Below, piece by piece: positions 6,587 through 13,289 of a DNA stretch of 16,798 bases. Position 1 is the stretch's first letter. The number at the start of each line of letters is the position of its first letter. The DNA is from an uncultured Pirellulales bacterium (GTDB lineage: Bacteria > Planctomycetota > Planctomycetia > Pirellulales > Lacipirellulaceae), in the NCBI GenBank assembly GCA_947258835.1, contig CAMYJY010000021.1, positions 1 through 16,798 of the forward strand. Reading direction: 5' to 3'. The notes below the pieces were generated by a model. The model saw only the letters and a list, made by a program, of their open reading frames with translations. It searched no databases and was not told where the DNA came from. A program made the position numbers and the translations under genes.

Positions 6587-7759
6587 TTAGGCCGGGGCCA
6601 CTTGTCGCAAACGCTTGCAAACATTGAGGATACGAGCAACCCCCGCACGGACCTCGGCGGTGGTCGTGGTGGCGCCAAAACTGAAGCGGATGGCACCATC
6701 GCAAATGGCCTCTCCCAAGCCCATGGCGACCAGCACCGGTGAGGGCTCGCTGGACCCGCTGGCACAGGCTGCTCCGGTGGAGCACGCCAGACCGACCTGG
6801 TCCAGAGCCATCAGCAAGGATTGCCGATCCAAGCCCAAAAAACTGATATTGGAGGTATTGGGTAACCGCTCGGCACTGCGGCCAATCACCTGGGCAGCCG
6901 GAAATTCTGCCGTGATATGCTGTTCAAAACGATCTCGGAGGGCGGCCACACGCTCCCTATGTTGTGTTGCTTCCCGCTGCCAGCACTCCAGTGCCGTTCG
7001 CATCCCAATCGCCAAGGCAACGCTCTCCGTGCCCGGGCGCAGACCCGCCTGCTGGTGGCCACCGTGCAGGGACGGCTGCAAGGTGACGCCATGACGTAAG
7101 AGCAGGACGCCGATGCCCGGAGGGCCATGGAACTTGTGTGCCGCGCAGCAGAGTGCGTTCACGCCGAGCCGCGAGAAATCGACGGGGACCTTGCCTACGG
7201 CCTGCGCGGCATCCGTGTGCACCAAAATGTTGTGGGTCCGGCAGAGGGAGGCCAAGGCGGAGACGGGTTGCAGCACACCCGTTTCGTTATTGGCCAACAT
7301 CAAGCTTACCAGCCGAGTCTGTGGGGAGAGCAGGTCCGCGTATTGCGCGGCAGACACCACGCCGTGTGCATTGGAGGCGGCGTGCTCGACTTTCCAGCCG
7401 CACTGCTGCAGTTTGGCCGCGGTGTCGCTCACGCAGGGGTGCTCGATAGCGGAAATAATCAGCTCGGGTGGGGGCTCGGAGGCGGGGAGCGGGGCCAATC
7501 CTGTGAGCGCCAAGTTATTCGCCTCGGTCCCACCGCTGGTAAAAATCACACGATCGGCCTGCCTACCGGCCATTTGTGCCCCCAGGAGACGACCAATCTG
7601 CTCACGTGCGTCCTCCAGCGCCCGCCGGGCGCTGCGACCGGCCTGGTGCTGGCTCTCGGGATTGGCCGGGTAACGCAAGGCAGCTGCATGCATGGCGTCC
7701 GCCACCTCAGGCAGCAGCGGGGCCGTAGCGTTATGATCGAAGTACAGCGGAGGATCCAT
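6587..7759 (-). CDS. Cysteine desulfurase (NifS/IscS family)
   Basis: This PLP enzyme removes sulfur from L-cysteine as a persulfide for Fe-S cluster assembly or tRNA thiolation. The fold-type I motifs are complete: YFDHNATAPL (6-15), TSGGTEANN (74-82), IEHPCV with stacking His107, HTDAAQAVGK with PLP-binding Asp183 and Gln186, and the Schiff-base lysine in CCAAHKFHGPPGIG (Lys209). The active-site cysteine is Cys332 in GAACASGSSEPS, the short-loop arrangement of group I (NifS/IscS) enzymes. It is 390 aa, normal for the family. The ATG at 7759 lacks a Shine-Dalgarno sequence. A TATACT box ends 6 bp before it, so a leaderless transcript is possible. It is followed by dnaA after 45 bp. It cannot be assigned to IscS, NifS or a tRNA-specific role from sequence alone, so no symbol is given. 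Confidence 0.93.
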   Translation of the reverse strand: MDPPLYFDHNATAPLLPEVADAMHAAALRYPANPESQHQAGRSARRALEDAREQIGRLLGAQMAGRQADRVIFTSGGTEANNLALTGLAPLPASEPPPELIISAIEHPCVSDTAAKLQQCGWKVEHAASNAHGVVSAAQYADLLSPQTRLVSLMLANNETGVLQPVSALASLCRTHNILVHTDAAQAVGKVPVDFSRLGVNALCCAAHKFHGPPGIGVLLLRHGVTLQPSLHGGHQQAGLRPGTESVALAIGMRTALECWQREATQHRERVAALRDRFEQHITAEFPAAQVIGRSAERLPNTSNISFLGLDRQSLLMALDQVGLACSTGAACASGSSEPSPVLVAMGLGEAICDGAIRFSFGATTTTAEVRAGVARILNVCKRLRQVAPA

Positions 7760-7765
7760 GGGAGT

Positions 7766-7771
7766 AGTATA
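7766..7771 (-). promoter_or_regulatory. Candidate -10 box of the cysteine desulfurase gene
   Basis: The minus strand reads TATACT here, with six bases between it and the ATG at 7759, which would place the transcription start at or next to the start codon. No -35 consensus is seen; that region is occupied by the heptad repeats. This is a weak inference. Confidence 0.3.
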
Positions 7772-7850
7772 GGCGCTGGGCGCTAGGCGCTAGGCGCTAG
7801 TTTTTGCTTTTTTTCTCTCAACTAGCGCCCAGCGCCCAGCGCCTAGCGCC
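7772..7850. repeat. Inverted array of 7-bp repeats around a T-rich loop
   Basis: The left arm (7772-7800) is four head-to-tail heptads GGCGCTR (one GGCGCTG, three GGCGCTA) plus G. The right arm (7822-7850) is four heptads CYAGCGC (T, C, C, T at the second base) plus C, the reverse complement of the left arm in 26 of 29 positions. The 21-nt spacer (7801-7821) is almost all T and C on the plus strand. The array fills the space between the divergent cysteine desulfurase and small secreted protein genes. It could be a large hairpin, a protein-binding array or a mobile small palindrome. It is seen directly; its role is unknown. Confidence 0.9.
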
Positions 7851-7860
7851 CAAATTGCCA

Positions 7861-7890
7861 TTGCTAAGAAAAAATGCCCCCCGCTATCAT
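7861..7890 (+). promoter_or_regulatory. Candidate promoter for the small protein-scpB-acidic protein cluster
   Basis: TTGCTA (7861-7866) and TATCAT (7885-7890) are separated by 18 bp, about 40 bp before the start at 7932. The match to a housekeeping-type promoter is moderate and there is no independent support. Confidence 0.3.
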
Positions 7891-7931
7891 CTTGCGACCT
7901 GGCGAGATCTAACTAAAGAGGAAATGTGATC

Positions 7932-8447
7932 ATGGTAGCGATGCGAGCCCTGGTGATGTTGATGGTCTTGGTCGGGTTGCCGGCCGCGTGGGTGTATTAT
8001 GGTCCTTTGCCTCCGGCGGCGCAGCGGGTGGTAAATCGCCTGGTCGAATTGGGCCGGACCGCCGTGGCGGGGGAATCTGACCCGTCCCCGCCGCAACTCA
8101 GAGCTCTCCCGGCCGCGTCAGCCACTCCACCCGTTCATTTGACGTCGGCCACGGCGTCGGCCACGGCGGCCCCGCCGCGTGTGGTGGAGGCGGAAACCTG
8201 GTCGGATCAACTGGAACCGCATTTGTCGGCCCTCCGCCAGTGGGGAGCTGACGAGTACACGTTGGAACATTGGGGTGCGAAGGACGAATTGGTCCGTTTT
8301 TCTTGTGCCATTTCGATGGGAGGTGGTGGGGCCTGGACCAGGCAGTTTGAGGCCGTGGCCGCGGATCCGCAGGCTGCGGTCCGCCAAGTGGTGGGCGAAG
8401 TCAGTGCCTGGCAGAACGCACGTGGGGGCGCGACCCGATGGCGCTAA
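7932..8447 (+). CDS. Small membrane-anchored or secreted protein of unknown function, upstream of scpB
   Basis: I do not recognise a named family. The product is 171 aa. It has a hydrophobic N-terminal segment (MVAMRALVMLMVLVGLPAAW) that looks like an uncleaved anchor or signal peptide, then a low-complexity Ala/Pro/Ser/Thr linker to about residue 85. The compact C-terminal part is rich in Trp and Gly, with L-R-Q-W-G-A, Y-T-L-E-H-W-G and VRFSCAISMGGGGAW followed by FEAVAADPQAAVRQVVGEV. Conserved-looking Trp and aromatic residues suggest a small globular extracytoplasmic domain. The ATG at 7932 was chosen because AGAGGA (7917-7922) lies nine bases upstream; an in-frame GTG at 7926 is too close to it. 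The 3' end overlaps scpB by 10 bp, so the two are probably translated from one message. Confidence 0.75.
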   Translation: MVAMRALVMLMVLVGLPAAWVYYGPLPPAAQRVVNRLVELGRTAVAGESDPSPPQLRALPAASATPPVHLTSATASATAAPPRVVEAETWSDQLEPHLSALRQWGADEYTLEHWGAKDELVRFSCAISMGGGGAWTRQFEAVAADPQAAVRQVVGEVSAWQNARGGATRWR

Positions 8448-9124
8448 GCAGGCCTGTGGGCTCTTCCCACGCACTTGGTCGGTCTCTGAACAGCAGTGCC
8501 CTCCGGTATCGATGGCCGCAGCGCTGGGGGGCGAAACGTCCACTGTGGCCCGTGGGCGGGGCTACCCAGGAAACCGCTCCGGAGGCAGATACCTCGGATT
8601 CCCGGGAGACCAAGCGGGCCCGTCTGGAGGCGGTCTTATTCTTGGCCCGTGAGCCCCTTTCCACAAGAAAACTGGCGAATTTGGCCAGACTTGCCGATGG
8701 TACCGAGGCGCGAACCTTGGTCAAGGAGCTGGGCCGGCAGTTGGTGGAGCGGGGAAGCGCGCTGGAAGTTGTGGACGTGGCTGGGGGTGTGCAGCTCTTA
8801 ACGCGGAAGCATTTGGGCGCTTGGCTCCACAAATTGCCTGGGGGACCCGCAGAGATGCGTCTCTCGGCCCCGGCCCTGGAAACCCTCTCGGTGGTGGCTT
8901 ACCAACAGCCCATCGTCCGGGCCGAAATTGAGGCCATTCGGGGGGTGCAGTGCGGCGAAATTTTGCGCGTGTTGATGGAACGCGATTTATTGCGTATTGT
9001 CGGGAGGTCGGATGAACTGGGTCGCCCCTTCCTGTACGGCACGACCAAGAAATTTTTGCAAGTTTTTGGCCTGCGGCGGTTGGAAGAATTGCCGGCAATC
9101 GATCAAATTTACAGCACTGCCTAA
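8438..9124 (+). CDS. scpB: Segregation and condensation protein B
   Basis: ScpB is the winged-helix dimer that binds the ScpA kleisin in the SMC-ScpAB condensin complex, needed for chromosome compaction and segregation. The first winged-helix domain is around residues 60-130 (ARLEAVLFLAREPLSTRKLANL opens it). The second begins with the hallmark LSAPALETLSVVAYQQPIVRAEIEAIRGV (142-170) and continues through LLRIVGRSDELGRPFLYGTT to FLQVFGLRRLEELP. The total of 228 aa includes about 55 extra N-terminal residues, basic then polar, before the domain; a shorter internal start cannot be excluded. It overlaps the preceding gene by 10 bp and is followed after 14 bp by the acidic protein gene. scpA and smc are not in the window. 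Confidence 0.93.
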   Translation: MALSRPVGSSHALGRSLNSSALRYRWPQRWGAKRPLWPVGGATQETAPEADTSDSRETKRARLEAVLFLAREPLSTRKLANLARLADGTEARTLVKELGRQLVERGSALEVVDVAGGVQLLTRKHLGAWLHKLPGGPAEMRLSAPALETLSVVAYQQPIVRAEIEAIRGVQCGEILRVLMERDLLRIVGRSDELGRPFLYGTTKKFLQVFGLRRLEELPAIDQIYSTA

Positions 9125-9138
9125 AACGTCGGAGAGAA

Positions 9139-10032
9139 ATGGTGGAGGAGTCAATCGTGCACACATCCGGGAGTCGCCTCATGCCCCAACGTCCCCCAGG
9201 CGGCACAGCCTGCCTCCGGCCCCACCGGGGGGCCGCGAACCAAGTCCAGGGGATTGCCGACCGCGGTGCGCTGCCACTCGGAAGGTGTTTGCCCGCTGCC
9301 GTGGAACGCTCGGCTGTGCGCCTGCACCCGACATACTCCTACCCGCCGTTGGTAACACGAACTGCGTCGCACGCTGGATTCGGTCACGACTCAGATTGTG
9401 ATTGGTCGGATTGTGATTGGCAAACGGCTGAGTTGGAAGACGATGCCCGGACTCCGTTGGAAGAAGACGGGTTGGAAGACGTGACGGAAGACGGTGACTG
9501 CGAGGAAGAGGTGGAATACGAGTACGAATACGAGGATGGCGACGATCAAGACAGCGATTATGAAGACGGCGACGACTCGCCCCAGGAAGATGGTGATGAA
9601 GAGGAAGAGTTAGAAGACGATGAAGCCGACGCGGACGACGAGTACGAGTATGTGGACGAGGATGGCGAGGCCGACGACGACGACGAAGAAGAGGAAGCAG
9701 ACGATGAGGCCGACGACGAATACGAATATGTAGACGAGGGTGACGACGACGAAGACACGTCGGAAGACGACGACGGGTACGAATATGAAGACGAGGACGA
9801 CGATCTAGCCGACGACGATGCCACGGCAGAAATCTATGACGAGGACGAGGACGAGGAATACGAGGATGACGAATGGGAGGAGGTGGACGACGACTCCGAC
9901 CTCGAAGACGACTCGGAGCTTGAGGAAGATTCTGTCTTAAGCGACGACTCCACCGTGGAAGACGACGAAGATGAAGACGACGATTTGGATGACCAGCCCT
10001 TCGAATACGACTACGAGGACGAAGATTTTTGA
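9139..10032 (+). CDS. Hyperacidic Asp/Glu/Tyr-rich low-complexity protein
   Basis: No family is recognised. The first ~80 residues are Arg/Pro/Ala/Gly-rich. From about residue 84 (DSDCDWSDCDW) to the end the protein is dominated by Asp and Glu, with regularly spaced Tyr and scattered Ser, so it should be highly acidic and disordered. The decamer ADDEYEYVDE occurs twice exactly (encoded at 9631-9660 and 9709-9738), and EYEYEDE-like blocks recur. There is no membrane segment and no obvious signal peptide. The start is uncertain: ATG 9139 follows GGAG at a short distance, GTG 9157 has the best site (GGAGGAG six bases upstream), and ATG 9181 follows GGGAG. It is 14 bp after scpB in the same orientation, so it may work on chromatin, basic proteins or metal ions, but that is guesswork. 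It ends 8 bp from the convergent hemA stop. Confidence 0.7.
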   Translation: MVEESIVHTSGSRLMPQRPPGGTACLRPHRGAANQVQGIADRGALPLGRCLPAAVERSAVRLHPTYSYPPLVTRTASHAGFGHDSDCDWSDCDWQTAELEDDARTPLEEDGLEDVTEDGDCEEEVEYEYEYEDGDDQDSDYEDGDDSPQEDGDEEEELEDDEADADDEYEYVDEDGEADDDDEEEEADDEADDEYEYVDEGDDDEDTSEDDDGYEYEDEDDDLADDDATAEIYDEDEDEEYEDDEWEEVDDDSDLEDDSELEEDSVLSDDSTVEDDEDEDDDLDDQPFEYDYEDEDF

Positions 10033-10040
10033 ATCAAAGT

Positions 10041-11318
10041 CTAATCCTCCAAATGAAACAAACGCTTGAGGGCATCGAGGAGGCCATGGGGGGGGCCGTT
10101 TTGGGACGCGTCGCGGAGAGATTCCAGCGGCGGGTGCAGCATTTTGTTGACCAGGCGATCGGCGAATTGACGGATCTCTGCTTGGGACGCTGCATCCAAA
10201 TCGGGCAACCGCCGAAACAGTCGTTCCAGTTCCGCCGTCTTGGGCCGTTCCAAACCCGCCCGCAAACCAGTAATCACCGGCGTGGTGGCCCGGTGATTGA
10301 TCTCGGCCACAAAGCGACTGCTTTCCTGTGCTACGATTTTCTCCGCCGCCGGCAGTTCGGCCGCTCGGGCCTGGCGATTCTGCTCACAGGCATGGTCCAG
10401 ATCATCCAGTGAGTAGAGATAAACCCCCGGATCCTCTCCGATGGAGGGCTCAAAATCTCGTGGCACCGCCAAATCCAGAATGAACAGCGGTCGCTGGTGA
10501 CGATGCGGCGTGACCCGTTGGGCATAGTCGGCACCTGTCACCACCGGCTGGCCCGCCGAGGTGGTGCTGATGGCCAGATCGGCCCGCACCAATTGATCCC
10601 ACAGTTCGTCCCACGCGTGGTACGTGCCCGACCAGGTGTGGGCCAACTCCCGGCCCCGCTCGGCGCTGCGATTGATGACATGAATCTGGGCGCGACCCGC
10701 ATCCCGTAAATAGCGGAGCGTCTCCTCCGCCATCTCCCCGGCACCGATCACCAGCACATGTTTGTCGTCAAAGGTCTCAAACACACAGCTGGCCAGGTCG
10801 GCAATGGCCACGCTGGGGATGCTCACCCGGTGTTTGTGGAGGGATGTTTCGCCCGTCACACGTTTGGCGGTTCGCAAGGCCGATTGAAAGAGCTCATGCA
10901 GCAAAGGTCCCGTGCAACCCAACTGATGCGCATGCAGGTAAGCCTGCTTGACCTGAGCTAAGATTTGAGGCTCGCCGATGACCATGCTTTCCAGACTGGA
11001 CGTGACCCGGTACAGGTGGCGGACCACCTCGCTGCCCGTCAGGGTTTGAACTTGGCTGGCCAGTTGCTCCTGCGGCAGCTGACGAAAATTCAGCAGGCTG
11101 GCGACCAGTTCCTCTGCCGCGGGCGCGGAGTCTTCTCCTTCGGCCGCCGCATAAAGTTCCACCCGATTGCATGTGGACAGTAGGGCCAATTCGGTGGCAG
11201 GGAACTGGCGATGCCAGGCTGCCAGTGCCGCGCGGGTTTGCGAACCATCAAAGGCCAGTTGCTGACGAACCTCCAGTCCTGCCTGGTGGTGATCGCAGCC
11301 GATCATCTGCAGCAGCAT
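10041..11318 (-). CDS. hemA: Glutamyl-tRNA reductase
   Basis: This enzyme reduces glutamyl-tRNA(Glu) with NADPH to glutamate-1-semialdehyde, the first committed step of C5-pathway tetrapyrrole synthesis. From the chosen start, Cys50 in LLSTCNRVELY is the thioester-forming residue. HLYRVTSSLESMVIGEPQILAQVK (about 101-124) is the family signature. VLVIGAGEMAEETL (188-201) begins the NADPH-binding Rossmann domain, and a helical dimerisation domain follows to residue 425. The frame stays open upstream to 11549, but that part lies over the previous gene and is not family-like. The ATG at 11318 has GGGAG eight bases upstream and overlaps the preceding stop as TGATG, indicating coupled translation. 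Pairing with a CcsA/HemX-like gene resembles the hemAX arrangement known from Firmicutes. It is the last gene of its operon and converges on the acidic gene. Confidence 0.95.
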   Translation of the reverse strand: MLLQMIGCDHHQAGLEVRQQLAFDGSQTRAALAAWHRQFPATELALLSTCNRVELYAAAEGEDSAPAAEELVASLLNFRQLPQEQLASQVQTLTGSEVVRHLYRVTSSLESMVIGEPQILAQVKQAYLHAHQLGCTGPLLHELFQSALRTAKRVTGETSLHKHRVSIPSVAIADLASCVFETFDDKHVLVIGAGEMAEETLRYLRDAGRAQIHVINRSAERGRELAHTWSGTYHAWDELWDQLVRADLAISTTSAGQPVVTGADYAQRVTPHRHQRPLFILDLAVPRDFEPSIGEDPGVYLYSLDDLDHACEQNRQARAAELPAAEKIVAQESSRFVAEINHRATTPVITGLRAGLERPKTAELERLFRRLPDLDAASQAEIRQFADRLVNKMLHPPLESLRDASQNGPPHGLLDALKRLFHLED

Positions 11319-12193
11319 CAGAACATCTCCCCCAACCACGCCGCGGGAAGCCGCGGGAGGACAGCGGCGTCCGAGGGAGAGGCCATGTGCAGCGAATCCG
11401 CGGACATGGTCACCAGCAAGACAAACAGGAGGAACACAAAGGCGGCCATGGTCAGATAAGCAACTTTGCGACCTTGGCGGGCAGCCGGGTACACCAGGCG
11501 CAGAACTTCGGCCAAGACCAACCACACCAACATGGCCAACAGGCTCCACACCACCGGATCGGCCCAGGGAATAAAATTATGTTCATTGGTGTGGGACAGG
11601 CGGCTCAACACCCCCGTAAAAAAACCGCCTCCGACCAACAGTGTCGCGGCGATCAGGGCCCGACTGTTGACCCGTTCCAGCCACTCCAGGCTGGGCAAGC
11701 GCAGGCCTCCCTGGACGGTCAGTTTGCGTTTCAGTCGGTAGCTTTGCAGTAAGTACATCAGCCCCGCTAAAAACCCGAGCAGTACCGCGACGGTGCCGAG
11801 CATTAAAAACACACCATGCACCCGGCCCCACAACCGCGGTGCTTGGAAGGTGGCCAGGGGTGCGCTGGAAGCGAACTGCGCGGCCCCCACCAGGGCCAGC
11901 ACGACGGGCATCAGGAAGAGGCCCAAGGAAGACTGGGCCCGATAAAATTTCGTGGCCAAATACACCAGCGCCACCACCCAGGCGGCCAACAGGTACCAAT
12001 CCTGGTGACTGGTCAGCGGGGCTTGGGGAGTCCCTGCCACCCGCTGCCCTAAAAACCAGGTGTGGGCCACCAAACCTGCCGTGGCGGAAACTACCCGTGC
12101 CAGCCTATTCCAACGCCGTGTGGCCCAAGGTGCCCATAGGGCCGCAAATTCGCAGACAAGCGCAATCACGTAGCAGGCCGTAAAACACAGCAT
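11318..12193 (-). CDS. CcsA/HemX-like integral membrane protein (cytochrome c assembly family)
   Basis: This is a polytopic inner-membrane protein of 291 aa, with about eight hydrophobic segments separated by short loops, resembling the cytochrome c assembly (CcsA/ResC/HemX) family. Visible features are AHTWFLGQRV after the second segment, WGRVHGVFLMLGTVAVLLGFLAGLMYLLQSYRLKRK (the CcsA-like histidine-bearing helix ending in a basic loop), LPSLEWLERVNSRALI, and GVLSRLSHTNEHNF before the last helices. The Trp-rich WWD motif of true heme exporters is not evident, so a HemX-like partner of HemA fits better than a full CcsA. The ATG at 12193 is preferred over the one at 12211 because AGGAG (plus-strand CTCCT, 12199-12203) lies five bases upstream. 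It shares one base with the hemA start. The precise role, heme handling or control of HemA level, is inferred. Confidence 0.82.
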   Translation of the reverse strand: MLCFTACYVIALVCEFAALWAPWATRRWNRLARVVSATAGLVAHTWFLGQRVAGTPQAPLTSHQDWYLLAAWVVALVYLATKFYRAQSSLGLFLMPVVLALVGAAQFASSAPLATFQAPRLWGRVHGVFLMLGTVAVLLGFLAGLMYLLQSYRLKRKLTVQGGLRLPSLEWLERVNSRALIAATLLVGGGFFTGVLSRLSHTNEHNFIPWADPVVWSLLAMLVWLVLAEVLRLVYPAARQGRKVAYLTMAAFVFLLFVLLVTMSADSLHMASPSDAAVLPRLPAAWLGEMF

Positions 12194-12214
12194 GTTAACT
12201 CCTGCATGCATAAT

Positions 12215-13279
12215 TCACTCTTTAGCGGGTCCGTTATCGAGTCCGTATTCTTTCAGTTTTTTGTGCAAGGTGTTGCGATTGATCCCTAGTTTGGCTGCTG
12301 CTTTGATTTGCACGTTCCCGCAGCTGGCCATCACCTGGGCAATCACTTCCCGCTCCACCCGATCCACAATATGGCCGTGCAGTTCGCTCTCTACACTGTC
12401 GGGGCCGTGCAGACCTCGGTAGACGAGTTCTTCGGTCAAGGCGTTAAAATCCAAGGCCCGACTTCCGGGCGTGCGGGGCTGCCGCCCCGAAGTCACCACT
12501 TCCGGCAACAGATCCAGCGTGAGTTCATCTCCCAAGGCCATCACCACCGCCCGCTCGACATAGTTTTGCAGCTCGCGAACGTTCCCCGGCCAGCTGTATT
12601 GCTGCATTGCCTCCAGGGCCGCGGGTTCAATGTGCACTACGTAGCGGTCGTTTTGTTCATTGTAGATATTGTGGAAGTGGGTCACCAGTTCCGGAATATC
12701 CTCGGTCCGCTCCCGTAGCGGTGGGAGTTGGATGGGTACCACATTCAGCCGATAATACAGATCCTCGCGAAAGGTGCCTTCCCCGGACAGTTCCAATAAA
12801 TCGCGATTGCTAGCGGCAATCACGCGGGTATCCACGCTGATGGTTTGGGTATCGCCCACCCGCTCGAACTCGCGCTCCTGCAACACCCGCAACAGCTTGA
12901 CTTGGAGGTGGAGGGTGGTGGAATTAATTTCATCAAGAAAGATGGTGCCCTTGTGGGCTGCCTCAAAGCGGCCCGTGCGGTTGTCGATGGCACCGGTGAA
13001 CGCCCCGCGGACGTGGCCGAACAGTTCGCTCTCGAGCAGATTCTCGCTGAGCGCCCCGCAATTCACGCGGACGAAAGGTCGTTCGTGACGACTGCTTAAG
13101 GCATGCGTGGCCTGGGCGATCAGCTCCTTGCCGGTGCCCGTTTCGCCCAGCAAGAGCACGGAGGCATTGGACTGCGCCACCTGACGGGTAATCCGAAAGA
13201 CTTCGGCCATGGCCGGACCCGAGCCAATAATGTCCCGCATGGGAGCGAAGGGTTCACGATGAGAGAGCGGGATGGTCAT
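12215..13279 (-). CDS. Sigma-54-dependent transcriptional activator without N-terminal sensor domain
   Basis: This AAA+ enhancer-binding protein remodels RNA polymerase-sigma-54 closed complexes. It has Walker A GETGTGKE (45-52), the sigma-54 contact loop GAFTGA (92-97), Walker B TIFLDE (112-117), sensor region VIAASNRDL, arginine fingers in REDLYYRL (171-178) and SWPGNVRELQNYVERAV (229-245). A Fis-type helix-turn-helix (about 322-346, GNVQIKAAAKLGINRNTLHKKLKEYGL) closes the protein. Only about 16 residues precede the AAA+ domain, so there is no receiver, PAS or GAF module; control by a separate partner, as for PspF, or by expression level is likely. Walker B continues N-S-T-T instead of the common G-E-L-P. 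It starts 10 bp after the HEAT gene and is followed by the CcsA-like gene. Its targets are unknown; no -24/-12 promoter was recognised in the window. Confidence 0.92.
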   Translation of the reverse strand: MTIPLSHREPFAPMRDIIGSGPAMAEVFRITRQVAQSNASVLLLGETGTGKELIAQATHALSSRHERPFVRVNCGALSENLLESELFGHVRGAFTGAIDNRTGRFEAAHKGTIFLDEINSTTLHLQVKLLRVLQEREFERVGDTQTISVDTRVIAASNRDLLELSGEGTFREDLYYRLNVVPIQLPPLRERTEDIPELVTHFHNIYNEQNDRYVVHIEPAALEAMQQYSWPGNVRELQNYVERAVVMALGDELTLDLLPEVVTSGRQPRTPGSRALDFNALTEELVYRGLHGPDSVESELHGHIVDRVEREVIAQVMASCGNVQIKAAAKLGINRNTLHKKLKEYGLDNGPAKE

Positions 13280-13289
13280 GGTAACGGTG

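Noticed and set aside
9558..9824. Serine-rich open frame antisense to the acidic gene
   Set aside because: It is the mirror of GAC/GAA-rich coding sequence, with no start signal; composition alone keeps it open.
11319..11549. Extended N-terminus of HemA upstream of the ATG at 11318
   Set aside because: It lies over the CcsA-like coding region, does not resemble glutamyl-tRNA reductase, and the ATG at 11318 has a good Shine-Dalgarno.
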